From positions 1 through 13,802 of the forward strand of contig JAILOS010000005.1 in assembly GCA_024690695.1 (NCBI GenBank): 13,802 bases of DNA. The letters run 5' to 3'. Source of the DNA: Oscillospiraceae bacterium (lineage in GTDB: Bacteria > Bacillota_A > Clostridia > Oscillospirales > Oscillospiraceae). Under the pieces are notes generated by a model. It was not told the DNA's origin. It did not search any database and worked only from the letters and a program-made list of their open reading frames with translations. Positions 1 to 6,104 of this stretch are shown here, piece by piece. Both the position numbers and the translations under genes were made by a program. Position 1 is the stretch's first letter. Each line of letters starts with the position of its first letter.

Positions 1-486
1 GTATTCAGGGATTCCCTGAATCATTTCTGGACAGCGCAGACCAGCCAGATATACCGGGAGCTGCAAAGCATGGAGAAGGCGGGATGGATCACCGAGACCC
101 GGGTATCACAGGCGGGAAAACCGGATAAGAACGTTTTTTCCATTACGCCGGCCGGTCACGATGAGCTGGTGCGATGGCTTCGGGACGATAATTTGCCCAC
201 AGGCGTCCGGAACCCGTTTTTGCTCAAGACCTTTTTCATGGGGGAATTGCCGGTGGAGGAAAACATCGCTTTTTTTAAAGCCTTTCGTGATGCGTCTGTA
301 TTCCCCGATGACGGAAAACAGGTCTCCGCCTCCGCCGACCTGTACCGTCAGGGCATAGACCACCCGGAAAAGGCCGTCTACTGGAAGCTGACCATCGAAT
401 TCGGCCGCATGTATGAAAAAATGCAGCGCGAATGGTGTGATTTCTGCATTCAGACGCTGGAAGAGTATTCGTGTAAAAGGAGATAG
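1..486 (+). CDS. PadR-family transcriptional regulator, 5' end missing
   Basis: This frame is open from the first base of the window to a TAG at 484-486, giving 161 residues with no start visible, so the gene begins upstream. The residues around 5-30 (SLNHFWTAQTSQIYRELQSM, then EKAGWI) match the recognition helix and following strand of the PadR winged helix, in which a Q-IY-EL--ME--G-I pattern is typical. The 'ITPAG' segment is the usual wing-to-linker sequence. The rest is a longer helical part ending in a cluster of aromatic and charged residues, like the AphA/Virul_Act-type C-terminal dimerisation domain. PadR proteins usually repress a neighbouring operon in response to small molecules. 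The next gene starts 5 nt after the stop and its RBS (AAAGGAG) lies inside this gene's end, so the two are probably co-transcribed. Base composition is less GC-rich than in the later genes. An ATG at 70 exists but would delete half the DNA-binding domain. Confidence 0.85.
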   Translation, partial: VFRDSLNHFWTAQTSQIYRELQSMEKAGWITETRVSQAGKPDKNVFSITPAGHDELVRWLRDDNLPTGVRNPFLLKTFFMGELPVEENIAFFKAFRDASVFPDDGKQVSASADLYRQGIDHPEKAVYWKLTIEFGRMYEKMQREWCDFCIQTLEEYSCKRR

Positions 487-490
487 ATCT

Positions 491-1162
491 ATGACTCGTT
501 CATTGAAAAAAGACAAAGCCGGGGTCATTGCGCTCATCGGCATGGCCGTCATGCTCATCGCGGTCGCGGTCAAAGCGGCAACAGCCTCCGTTATTGCCGC
601 CGCTGCGATCCACATCGCCGGCCTGGCGTGTTTCTTCATCATCGAGGGCATTGAAAAAACGCCCGATTCCGAATCCGGGCTGAGCTTCAAACGCTTCTTC
701 CCGGATTTGAAAAAGCCGGGAGTGATTCTCCTTATCCTTTTTATGCTGGTTTTGTCCCCGGGCGAAATGCTTCTGAGCAAGGCGGTGTTCGGCAGCGCCT
801 ATATAGACCATGTGCTGGGGCGGGTAAACGTGCCGGGTCTTGATCAGCTTCCTCTGCTGCTGTTCAATCAGATCGTTTCCGTTCTCGGTGAAGAGATCGA
901 ATTCCGCGCGTTCTTTGTGGGGAAGGGCATGAAGCGCTTTTCGTTCTGGCCGGTGGCTATTGCCGGGGCCGTACTCTTTGCCGCGGCGCACTATGCCGCA
1001 GGCCCTGCCGGGATCGTTGCGTGGGACCTTGCCGGAATCTTTATCGACGCGATCCTTTTCGCGATCCTGTATCGCAGGACCGGCAACTGCCTGATCAGCT
1101 TCATTCCGCATTTTCTGAATAATATGATTGGATTTTTCCTTGTGCCGATTCTGTTCGGGTAA
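491..1162 (+). CDS. CPBP-family intramembrane glutamic protease
   Basis: A 223-residue, very hydrophobic protein with about six or seven membrane spans. It carries the three CPBP (Abi) motifs: EE-x3-R as EEIEFR at 134-139, F-x3-H as FAAAH at 163-167, and H-x3-N as HFLNN at 207-211. In characterised relatives (Rce1, MroQ, bacteriocin-immunity Abi proteins) these residues form the membrane-embedded active site. The substrate here cannot be told from sequence. The start at 491 is preceded by AAAGGAG at a good distance. An in-frame upstream ATG at 413 lies inside the PadR gene and is not preferred. Being 5 nt behind a PadR gene suggests it is the regulator's target. Known roles of such pairs range from peptide processing to bacteriocin self-protection; the choice is open. 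Like the PadR gene it is less GC-rich than the rest of the window, which may mean transfer. Confidence 0.85.
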   Translation: MTRSLKKDKAGVIALIGMAVMLIAVAVKAATASVIAAAAIHIAGLACFFIIEGIEKTPDSESGLSFKRFFPDLKKPGVILLILFMLVLSPGEMLLSKAVFGSAYIDHVLGRVNVPGLDQLPLLLFNQIVSVLGEEIEFRAFFVGKGMKRFSFWPVAIAGAVLFAAAHYAAGPAGIVAWDLAGIFIDAILFAILYRRTGNCLISFIPHFLNNMIGFFLVPILFG

Positions 1163-1484
1163 AAAAGGCATGAAGAGTAAGAACCGGTTTCAGACAGTAG
1201 CTAATTACTGAGGGAACTGATCGGGAGGACACCGAAAAAGCAGGTAAACACCATGGCTTCCGGCAACAAGCTGCACGAGTACGGCCTCAAAGCGGCACGT
1301 CATGCACCGCAGTTCAGCAAGCGCTGATCGCGGAGCTGCCGCGGCAGGGATAAGGGGCGCGCCGCAAAAAGGCGAGGCGCCGGCGAAAAAGCCGCGTCCC
1401 GGCGGGCCGTCGGCGCAGAAGCCTGTCCCTGTCCCGCAGGGACAGCCGCCCCCCGGCAGTCCGAAAAAGCGAAAATAACGCAAG

Positions 1485-1529
1485 CGTGAGGCGAAATCGG
1501 AAAGGACCGATTTCGCCTCACGGTTTTTT
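1485..1529 (+). terminator. Strong intrinsic terminator / long perfect hairpin
   Basis: A 16-bp perfect stem (1485-1500 with 1507-1522; the arm begins CGTGAGGCGAAATCGG), a 6-nt AAAGGA loop and a run of six T at 1524-1529. In form this is a textbook Rho-independent terminator for plus-strand transcription, most likely the PadR-CPBP operon that ends 320 nt upstream. The arm sequence recurs, slightly changed, in the hairpin at 9184-9221, so it is probably part of a repeated element and not a private terminator. Confidence 0.85.
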
Positions 1530-1542
1530 GTCTTGGCTTGTC

Positions 1543-1570
1543 TGTCATTCTGAGCGTCAGCGAAGAATCC
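1543..1570 (+). repeat. Interspersed repeat, TGTCATTCTGAGCG type, copy 1
   Basis: The unit begins TGTCATTCTGAGCG and ends AGCGAAGAATCC. Its first 27 nt (1543-1569) are identical to the reverse complement of 9136-9162, and a one-base variant lies at 1745-1772. It follows the terminator hairpin by 13 nt and is followed by the GC-rich hairpin modules. Similar CATTCTGAGCG...GAAGAATC units are, to my knowledge, scattered between genes in many gut Firmicutes; I cannot assign a named family from sequence alone. Confidence 0.85.
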
Positions 1571-1583
1571 GCACCGAAAAAAC

Positions 1584-1662
1584 GGGACGTCGAGGACGCC
1601 GTCCCCTACGGGCAAGACGCGAGCTTCGCGCGAGCGGGCGGCTGATAGCCGCCCCTACGGGG
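1584..1662 (+). repeat. GC-rich hairpin modules A and B with CCCCTACGGGG caps
   Basis: Two modules in tandem. Module A (from 1584) has arms GGGACG (1584-1589) and CGTCCC (1600-1605) around TCGAGGACGC and is capped by CCCCTACGGG at 1603-1612. Module B has a perfect 8-bp stem GGGCGGCT (1636-1643) / AGCCGCCC (1647-1654) with loop GAT, capped by CCCCTACGGGG at 1652-1662. The caps start 49 nt apart. Both modules recur in reverse orientation in the array at 8772-9122, where the A-to-B spacing is also 49 nt. Confidence 0.8.
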
Positions 1663-1744
1663 TTGGGGCGAGGTTTACGCGTCCGCGGGCGCCAGATTCA
1701 GCACGTCTACGGTCGCCCGTTTCGCTGAAACGCAAAAAAACGGC

Positions 1745-1772
1745 TGTCATTCTGAGCGTCAGCGAAAAATCC
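1745..1772 (+). repeat. Interspersed repeat, TGTCATTCTGAGCG type, variant copy 2
   Basis: This matches 1543-1570 except that GAAGAATCC reads GAAAAATCC. The flanks CGGCTG-like before it and CGCACCGAAAAAACG after it are also shared with the first copy, so the duplicated unit is about 43 nt. It ends about 45 nt before the 3' end of the DUF2812 gene and is not followed by the GC-rich modules. Confidence 0.8.
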
Positions 1773-1816
1773 GCACCGAAAAAACGAGGAAAATCCCCCG
1801 TTCCCGCCATTCCGAA

Positions 1817-2374
1817 TTATCCCTGCCGACCGCCGTATTTCCGGAGCAGGCGGGCGAGCTTGACGCCGCAGTGCACGAGCAGGAACAGATACATGCCGGC
1901 AAAAAGGCTCAGAATGACCGTGAAGACGATGGCGGCGGGCTCGCTGTAGCGGACGACGCGCAGGAGACTGGGCAGCAGGCAGGTCAGGAAGATGATCAGC
2001 ACCGGCAGGATCCGCGTTTTGACCACCTTGTTCGCCAGCGCGGCACGGGAGGCGTTGTCGGAGAAGATCTCTCCGTCCTCCTCGGACTCCGCCGCGGCGG
2101 CGCTTTTGCGGAAAAACAGCCAGCCCAGGCAGGACTCGAAGCATTCCCAGCCGTAGTCGGCGAAAAAGCGGAGGTATTCCTCGTCCTGCTCGCCGTTTTT
2201 GAAGTCCAGCCGGTAGATGACGTCCTCCGGCTCGCAGCGCTCGAAGCGGTAGAAGCAGGGCGGCGTCATGTCCGCCATTTTCCAGCCGGCCCGGTGCTGC
2301 GCGCGCAGCCAGAGCTCCTCGTCCTCATAGTCTGCGACCGTAAAAAAGCGGATCACGGTTTTCATTTCGTTCAT
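1817..2374 (-). CDS. DUF2812 domain-containing membrane protein
   Basis: A 185-residue protein. The N-terminal half (about 5-90) is a soluble, aromatic- and acid-rich domain of the DUF2812 type: an early FF---DYEDEE-WL segment, then a 'GW' and a C-FYRFE-CEPEDV-YRLDF stretch, and later 'YGWECFES..GW.FFRK'. A charged linker (about 95-118) follows, then two probable membrane segments (about 122-141 and 147-172) and a short basic tail. The molecular role of DUF2812 proteins is not established; they are commonly found directly behind PadR regulators, as here. The ATG overlaps the stop of the PadR gene by 4 nt (ATGA, 2371-2374) and has AGAGGAGA upstream, which indicates translational coupling. A probable function is a membrane-linked sensor or effector whose level PadR controls; this is inference. 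Confidence 0.85.
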   Translation of the reverse strand: MNEMKTVIRFFTVADYEDEELWLRAQHRAGWKMADMTPPCFYRFERCEPEDVIYRLDFKNGEQDEEYLRFFADYGWECFESCLGWLFFRKSAAAAESEEDGEIFSDNASRAALANKVVKTRILPVLIIFLTCLLPSLLRVVRYSEPAAIVFTVILSLFAGMYLFLLVHCGVKLARLLRKYGGRQG

Positions 2375-2688
2375 AGCGATTCTCCTCTGCTGTTTCGGTA
2401 CAGCCTCTCGATGCGGCGCAGCTCCAGCGCCAGCACCTCTTCCCCCAGCGCGCTGATCTGATAGATCCGCCGCTTGTCCTCTTCCCGGACAAACTCGATC
2501 AGCCCGTCCTGCTCCATCTTGGACAGCGTCCCGTACATCGTCCCGGCGCTGATCGTCAGCTCGCCGCCGGTCATCTCCCGGATCAGCCGGCCGACGCTGT
2601 AGCCGTGCTGCGGCTGCCGCAGACAAAACAGGATGTAGAAGCCGCTCTCCGTCATCGGGACGTAGATCCGTCTGACGCGGTCGTTCAT
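2371..2688 (-). CDS. PadR-family transcriptional regulator (short, single-domain type)
   Basis: A 105-residue protein of the compact PadR subfamily: a winged helix (about 10-85) and a short C-terminal dimerisation helix. Diagnostic parts are 'ESGFYILFCLRQPQHGYSVGRL' near the N terminus, the recognition helix 'SAGTMYGTLSKMEQDGLI' (about 47-64), and the wing 'REEDKRRIYQISALGEEVL'. The start has GGAGGGAG upstream. It is the first gene of a two-gene operon with DUF2812 and overlaps it by 4 nt. Its promoter is covered by a perfect palindrome (separate entry), so autorepression released by a ligand is the likely control. The ligand cannot be predicted. Confidence 0.9.
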   Translation of the reverse strand: MNDRVRRIYVPMTESGFYILFCLRQPQHGYSVGRLIREMTGGELTISAGTMYGTLSKMEQDGLIEFVREEDKRRIYQISALGEEVLALELRRIERLYRNSRGESL

Positions 2689-2736
2689 GCTCTCCCTCCT
2701 AACCTTCGAGGCTCGATGTATCGAACCTCGATATAT

Positions 2737-2765
2737 ACTATATCGAACTTCGATATAGTTGTCAA
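2737..2765 (-). promoter_or_regulatory. padR-DUF2812 promoter overlapped by a perfect operator palindrome
   Basis: Reading the minus strand: -35 TTGACA (2765-2760), a 17-nt spacer, then -10 TATAGT (2742-2737), an almost ideal sigma-A promoter. The spacer and -10 box together form a 23-nt perfect palindrome at 2737-2759 with 11-nt arms (ACTATATCGAA / TTCGATATAGT) around one central base. Further TCGA-containing half sites continue downstream to about 2705 (for example TATCGA and TCGATA separated by 3 nt at about 2719-2733). The placement would block RNA polymerase when bound and fits PadR autorepression; binding itself is inferred. Confidence 0.85.
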
Positions 2766-2801
2766 GGGGTTTGTCAAAATATTTTTTCAGGGAGGCTTCG
2801 C

Positions 2802-2830
2802 TTGATTTTGTAACAAAAAGCGAATATACT
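2802..2830 (+). promoter_or_regulatory. Sigma-A promoter of the flippase gene
   Basis: -35 TTGATT at 2802-2807, a 17-nt spacer and -10 TATACT at 2825-2830. It lies 28 nt before the flippase ATG and runs back to back with the padR promoter (the -35 boxes are 36 nt apart). Confidence 0.75.
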
Positions 2831-2858
2831 GTGAAAGACTCTTCCCCGGAGGTGGAGC

Positions 2859-4493
2859 ATGGCGGAGCATAAGGGCCAAAACTATCTGCATGGCGCGGCG
2901 ATCCTGGCCGCGGGCGTGATCGTCATGAAGATCCTGGGCTTGCTGTACAAGATGCCCATCGGAAACATCATCGGCGACGACGGCTATTCCATGTTTATCG
3001 CCACCTACAACGTCTATAACGTCTTTCTGACGCTCTCGACGGCGGGCCTGCCGATCGCGCTGGCGCGGCTGATTTCCGAGGCCAACGCCCAGGGGCGCGT
3101 CAATCAGGTGCGCCGCACCTTCTCGGTGGCCTGGCGGACCTTCTTCTGGATCGGCCTCTTCTCCTCGCTGGTGATGGCGCTCTTCCCGCGCCAGATCGCC
3201 GACCATATCCTGCACAACCCCGACGCGGCGCTGAGCATCCGCGTGATGAGCCCCTCGGTGCTGCTGGTCTGCCTCGTCTCGGCCTACCGCGGCTACTGCC
3301 AGGGCTTCGGCGACATGATCCCCACGACGGTGGGGCAGGTGCTGGAGGTGCTGGTCAAGGTCGTCGTCGGTCTGCTGCTGGCCTGGCTGCTGATGCGCGG
3401 CGGCCGCGGCAAGCCGATGGGCTCCGCCGGCGCGATCTTCGGCGTGACGGCGGGCTCGGCCGCGGCGCTGCTCTATATGTGGCTTTACAAGCTGCGGCGC
3501 TACCGCGACGCGGAGCAGGGCGACGACACGCCGGACCCCGACGCGGCGATCTTCCGCCGCTTCCTGCGCATCGGCATCCCGATCGCGCTGGGCAGCAGCG
3601 TCCTGGCCCTGCTCAACCTCGTCGATTCCAGCCTCTGCATGGGGCGGCTGCAGGGCGCGGCGCGCTTCAGCTATCAGGAGGCGAAGGAGCTCTACGGGGT
3701 CTACGGCAAGGCGCAGACGATCTTCAACCTGCCCGCCGCGATCATCACGCCGCTGACGATCTCGGTGGTCCCGGCGGTCACGGCGGCGATCGTGAAAAAG
3801 CAGAACGACGCGGCCACCGCGATCTCCGAGGATTCGATGCGCATCGCGGCGGTGCTGAGCCTGCCGATGGGCGTGGGGCTGGCGGTGCTGGCGCGGCCGG
3901 TCATGGACCTCATCTATCCCGGCAGCCACGCCGTGGGCGGCGATCTGCTGATGCTGCTGGGCGTCGCCTCGATTTTCGTGTGTCTCGTGCTGATGGAAAA
4001 CGCCGTGCTCCAGGCCACCGGGCACGAGCTGCTGCCGATGATCACGATGATCGCCGGCGGCGTGGTCAAGGTCGTCGTCAACTACTTCCTCGTGGCCGAG
4101 CGCGGCGTGAACATCTACGGCGCGGCGATCGGCACGCTCGCGAGCTACGCGGTGATGGCGGTCGTGAACTTCGTGATGATGTGCTTCGTGCTGGACAAAA
4201 ACCCGCGCCTGCGGGCGATCCTGCTGCGGCCCTCGCTGTGCACGGCGGTCATGGGCGCGGCGGCCTGGGCGATCCACGGGCTGTGCATGCGTCTGCTGCC
4301 CCTGCGCGGGCGGCTTTCGCTGCTGGTTTCCACGCTGGCCGCCATTCTGATCGCCGCGGCGATTTATCTGGCGATGAGCATCCTGCTGCGCACGATCACG
4401 CGCGAGGATATGGCGCTGATCCCCGGAGGAGAGAAGATCGCGCGGCTGTTGCACGTGAAGGCCGCCTCGGCGGAGCCGGAGAGCAAAAATTGA
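2859..4493 (+). CDS. MOP-superfamily polysaccharide/lipid flippase, SpoVB/YabM type
   Basis: A 544-residue integral membrane protein with about 14 hydrophobic segments, the usual size and layout of the MATE-like MOP flippases (MurJ, SpoVB, YabM, Wzx). The N terminus carries the family pattern: 'HGAAILAAGVIVMKILGLLYKMPI', then 'YNVYNVFLTLSTAGLPIALARLISE' and later 'YRGYCQGFGDMIPTTVGQVLEVLVKV'. These proteins move undecaprenyl-linked precursors, such as lipid II or other wall glycans, across the membrane. In Bacillus and clostridia yabM lies next to the S4 gene yabO/rqcP and often to hup; here hup and rqcP follow, which supports a YabM assignment over true SpoVB. The mazG-type gene often found in between is missing. 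GGAGGTGG precedes the ATG. A weak 6-bp hairpin (AGCAAA/TTTGCT, 4493-4508) overlaps the stop. Confidence 0.85.
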   Translation: MAEHKGQNYLHGAAILAAGVIVMKILGLLYKMPIGNIIGDDGYSMFIATYNVYNVFLTLSTAGLPIALARLISEANAQGRVNQVRRTFSVAWRTFFWIGLFSSLVMALFPRQIADHILHNPDAALSIRVMSPSVLLVCLVSAYRGYCQGFGDMIPTTVGQVLEVLVKVVVGLLLAWLLMRGGRGKPMGSAGAIFGVTAGSAAALLYMWLYKLRRYRDAEQGDDTPDPDAAIFRRFLRIGIPIALGSSVLALLNLVDSSLCMGRLQGAARFSYQEAKELYGVYGKAQTIFNLPAAIITPLTISVVPAVTAAIVKKQNDAATAISEDSMRIAAVLSLPMGVGLAVLARPVMDLIYPGSHAVGGDLLMLLGVASIFVCLVLMENAVLQATGHELLPMITMIAGGVVKVVVNYFLVAERGVNIYGAAIGTLASYAVMAVVNFVMMCFVLDKNPRLRAILLRPSLCTAVMGAAAWAIHGLCMRLLPLRGRLSLLVSTLAAILIAAAIYLAMSILLRTITREDMALIPGGEKIARLLHVKAASAEPESKN

Positions 4494-4524
4494 GCAAAAT
4501 CCTTTGCTTTATCGTAAATGGGGC

Positions 4525-4553
4525 TTGATTATTGCTTCAAAATATGGTAGATT
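4525..4553 (+). promoter_or_regulatory. Probable hup promoter
   Basis: -35 TTGATT at 4525-4530, a 17-nt spacer and -10 TAGATT at 4548-4553. It gives a leader of roughly 100 nt before the hup ATG. The -10 box deviates from consensus in two positions. Confidence 0.6.
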
Positions 4554-4593
4554 CTATTTGCCGTGGGGAATCCGCGGCGTGAGAGAGTAAAAA

Positions 4594-4608
4594 GCCCGTT
4601 TTTCGGGC
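4594..4608. promoter_or_regulatory. Small hairpin in the hup leader, T-tract on the minus strand
   Basis: A 5-bp stem GCCCG/CGGGC with a five-T loop inside the predicted 5' untranslated leader of hup. Downstream on the plus strand there is no T-run. On the minus strand the stem is followed by TTTTTAC, so it resembles a small terminator facing the upstream gene. It could stop antisense transcription or act as a leader element; neither is shown. Confidence 0.4.
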
Positions 4609-4662
4609 AAATTACCACTATGATCAAGGCTGAAGCAAGCCAAAAGAAACAGGAGGAAGAAC

Positions 4663-4938
4663 ATGAACAAAATCGAACTCGTTGCTGCCGTCGCCGAGAA
4701 GACCGGCGCTTCCAAGAAGGACAGCGAAAAGGCCGTCAGTGCCGTATTTGAAGCCATTACCGAAGCTCTTGTCGCCGGAGAGAAGGTCTCCCTGGTCGGC
4801 TTTGGCGCTTTCGAAGTGAAAGAGCGTCCCGCCCGCACCGGCCGCAACCCCCGCACCAAGGAAGAGATCGAGATCCCCGCGTCCCGCGCCGCCGCCTTCA
4901 AGGCCGGCAAGGCTCTCAAGGACGCCGTCAACAAGTAA
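4663..4938 (+). CDS. hup: DNA-binding protein HU
   Basis: A 91-residue histone-like protein, the normal length for HU. It starts [15 protein letters not shown] and contains the '[18 protein letters not shown]' beta arm (about 46-63) with the DNA-intercalating proline of the RNP motif at position 63, followed by the C-terminal helix '[15 protein letters not shown]'. The homodimer binds and bends DNA without strong sequence preference and compacts the nucleoid. CAGGAGGAAG is placed well before the ATG. Codon use is typical of a highly expressed gene, and a strong terminator follows. It sits between yabM-like and rqcP genes as in other clostridia. Confidence 0.97.
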   Translation: MNKIELVAAVAEKTGASKKDSEKAVSAVFEAITEALVAGEKVSLVGFGAFEVKERPARTGRNPRTKEEIEIPASRAAAFKAGKALKDAVNK

Positions 4939-4955
4939 GCGTTTTTGATAATAAG

Positions 4956-4984
4956 GCGGCCGCCGGGTCCCGGCGGCCGCTTTT
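4956..4984 (+). terminator. Intrinsic terminator after hup
   Basis: A GC-only stem of 11-12 bp (4956-4967 with 4969-4980; arms GCGGCCGCCGGG and its complement, inner pairs opening to form the loop), followed by TTTT. It lies between hup and rqcP, so rqcP probably gets only read-through transcripts or relies on a promoter I cannot see. Confidence 0.85.
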
Positions 4985-5009
4985 CCATCTGTCCGATTGG
5001 GAGAAGATT

Positions 5010-5252
5010 ATGAGACTGGATAAATATCTCAAGGTATCGCGGCTCATCAAGCGCCGCACGGTGGCCAGCGAGGCCTGCGGCGCCGAGCGTGTCAGCGTCA
5101 ACGGCCGCCCGGCCAAGGCGAGCTGTCAGGTCAAGCCCGGCGACGTGCTCGAGATCGCCTTCGGCCAGCGCACGCTGAAGGTGGAGGTCACGCAGATCAG
5201 CGAGAGCGCCAACAAGGCCGAGGCGCCGGCGATGTACCGCGAGCTCGAATAA
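5010..5252 (+). CDS. rqcP: S4-domain ribosome quality control protein RqcP (YabO, Hsp15-like)
   Basis: An 80-residue protein made almost entirely of one S4 RNA-binding domain: 'MRLDKYLKVSRLIKRRTVASEACGAERVSVNGRPAKASCQVKPGDVLEI' (about 1-50) has the helix-loop-strand pattern and basic surface of the Hsp15/YabO family. In Bacillus subtilis RqcP binds stalled 50S subunits carrying peptidyl-tRNA and works with RqcH to add alanine tails during rescue. Length and yab-region context both fit. GGGAGAAG precedes the ATG. The gene starts 26 nt after the hup terminator. Confidence 0.92.
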   Translation: MRLDKYLKVSRLIKRRTVASEACGAERVSVNGRPAKASCQVKPGDVLEIAFGQRTLKVEVTQISESANKAEAPAMYRELE

Positions 5253-5347
5253 TTGCCTTTTTGCCCAAAAAGTGGGCGGGAAATTTGTGGAAATGACGAT
5301 TCTGCCCCGTTTACAAAAAATTTCCGAAAACCGGGCGCGTTTTATGA

Positions 5348-5404
5348 TATAATAAGACTGCCGGAATGGCACGTAACGAAGGCAGAGCCGTGCCCAAGCA
5401 CGGC
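5348..5404 (+). promoter_or_regulatory. hpf promoter -10 region and leader hairpin
   Basis: A perfect -10 box TATAAT lies at 5348-5353; no good -35 box is found at 16-18 nt, so the promoter may need an activator or another sigma factor. About 30 nt downstream is a perfect 7-bp hairpin, GCCGTGC (5387-5393) / GCACGGC (5398-5404) with loop CCAA, ending 7 nt before the AAGGAG ribosome binding site. It could influence translation or mRNA stability. Confidence 0.5.
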
Positions 5405-5424
5405 AACAGAAAGGAGCAGGCAGT

Positions 5425-5970
5425 ATGAAGTTCACGTTTACCGAAAAGAAGATGGACTCCTCGGAGGATCTGCGCGCCTATGCGGAGAAGAAGATCGGCA
5501 AGCTTGACCGTTTCTTCAAGACGGAGGCGGAGGCTTTCGTCACCTTCAGCATCGAGCGCGGCCGCTTCCGCGCCGAGATCACCATCAAAAACGGCGGTCT
5601 GTACTACCGGGCCAGCGAGCTGACGCAGGACATGTACGCCTCGGTCGATTCGGGCGTCGCCATGATCGAGCGGCAGATCCGCCGGAACAAGACCCGCCTT
5701 GAGAAGCGCCTGAGAGAGGGCGTCGTGGAGCGTGACGCCGTGCCTGCCTATGCCGCCGCTGCGGAAGAGGAGGAAGACGACGAATTCCGGATCGTCCGCA
5801 GCAAGCGCTTTTCCATCAAGCCCATGTCTCCGGAGGAGGCCATCCTGCAGATGAACCTGCTGGATCACGAGTTTTTCGTCTTCCGCAACATGGACGAGGA
5901 GGACGCCATCGCCATCGTCTACAAGCGCAAGCAGGGCGGCTACGGCCTGATCTGCGATCAGAAGGAGTAA
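5425..5970 (+). CDS. hpf: Ribosome hibernation-promoting factor, long form
   Basis: 181 residues, the size of long HPF proteins. The N-terminal S30AE/RaiA-type domain (about 1-98) starts 'MKFTFTEKKMDSSEDLRAYAEKKIGKLDRFF' and includes 'LYYRASELTQDMYASVDSGVAMIERQIRRNKTRL'. An acidic linker (about 112-122, run of E/D) leads to the C-terminal dimerisation domain (about 123-181; 'IVRSKRFSIKPMSPEEAILQMNLLDHEFFVFRN'). The N domain occupies the mRNA/tRNA channel of the 30S subunit, and the C domain joins two ribosomes into inactive 100S dimers in stationary phase or stress. AAAGGAG precedes the ATG. The gene has its own promoter region and a hairpin after it, so it is probably monocistronic. Confidence 0.95.
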   Translation: MKFTFTEKKMDSSEDLRAYAEKKIGKLDRFFKTEAEAFVTFSIERGRFRAEITIKNGGLYYRASELTQDMYASVDSGVAMIERQIRRNKTRLEKRLREGVVERDAVPAYAAAAEEEEDDEFRIVRSKRFSIKPMSPEEAILQMNLLDHEFFVFRNMDEEDAIAIVYKRKQGGYGLICDQKE

Positions 5971-5990
5971 GCGCGGTACGATAACCGGCA

Positions 5991-6020
5991 AACCGGGGCG
6001 GTCGAATGACCGCCCCGGTT
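5991..6020 (+). terminator. Hairpin after hpf, probable terminator
   Basis: A 13-bp perfect stem (5991-6003 with 6008-6020; arm AACCGGGGCGGTC) with loop GAAT, starting 20 nt after the hpf stop. The T-tract is weak (TTCCCGTCTCTT), so termination may be incomplete. It faces the ferredoxin terminator at 6053-6091, whose core is similar. Confidence 0.7.
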
Positions 6021-6052
6021 CCCGTCTCTTCGGATGAAAAAGCAGAAAAAGC

Positions 6053-6091
6053 AGAAAAAAGAAATCGGGGCGGCCGTTCGGCCGCCCCGAT
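6053..6091 (-). terminator. Intrinsic terminator of the ferredoxin gene
   Basis: On the minus strand a stem of 12-13 bp (6079-6091 with 6064-6076; plus-strand arm ATCGGGGCGGCCG) is followed by a T-rich stretch (TTTCTTTTTTC, extending further to about 6037). It starts 13 nt after the ferredoxin stop. It is in convergent position to the hpf hairpin. Confidence 0.85.
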
Positions 6092-6104
6092 ATGTTGTTA
6101 TCCC

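Larger units (their letters stand above)
1163..1816. other. Long non-coding gap between convergent genes, with repeats
   Basis: A gap of 654 nt between the CPBP gene (plus) and the DUF2812 gene (minus). I find no convincing gene. Two weak plus-strand ORFs exist: 1253-1327 (24 codons, open upstream to about 1217) and 1302-1478 (58 codons, rich in Pro, Ala and Lys, ending SPKKRK). Neither has a ribosome binding site at a useful distance. A 7-bp hairpin lies at 1429-1445 (CTGTCCC/GGGACAG, loop GCA). From 1485 on the gap holds the terminator-like hairpin and interspersed repeat modules listed separately. Minus-strand reading frames here mostly translate the repeats. Confidence 0.75.

Noticed and set aside
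1205..1615. Minus-strand ORF of 136 codons reading PVGDGVLDVPFF...FFADAQND
   Set aside because: It is a translation of the interspersed repeats and terminator hairpin; the same peptide appears in another frame at 9054-9455, and there is no RBS or protein-like conservation.
2787..4454. Minus-strand ORF of 555 codons, His/Arg/Gln-rich
   Set aside because: Shadow of the flippase gene caused by high GC and codon bias; no family features.
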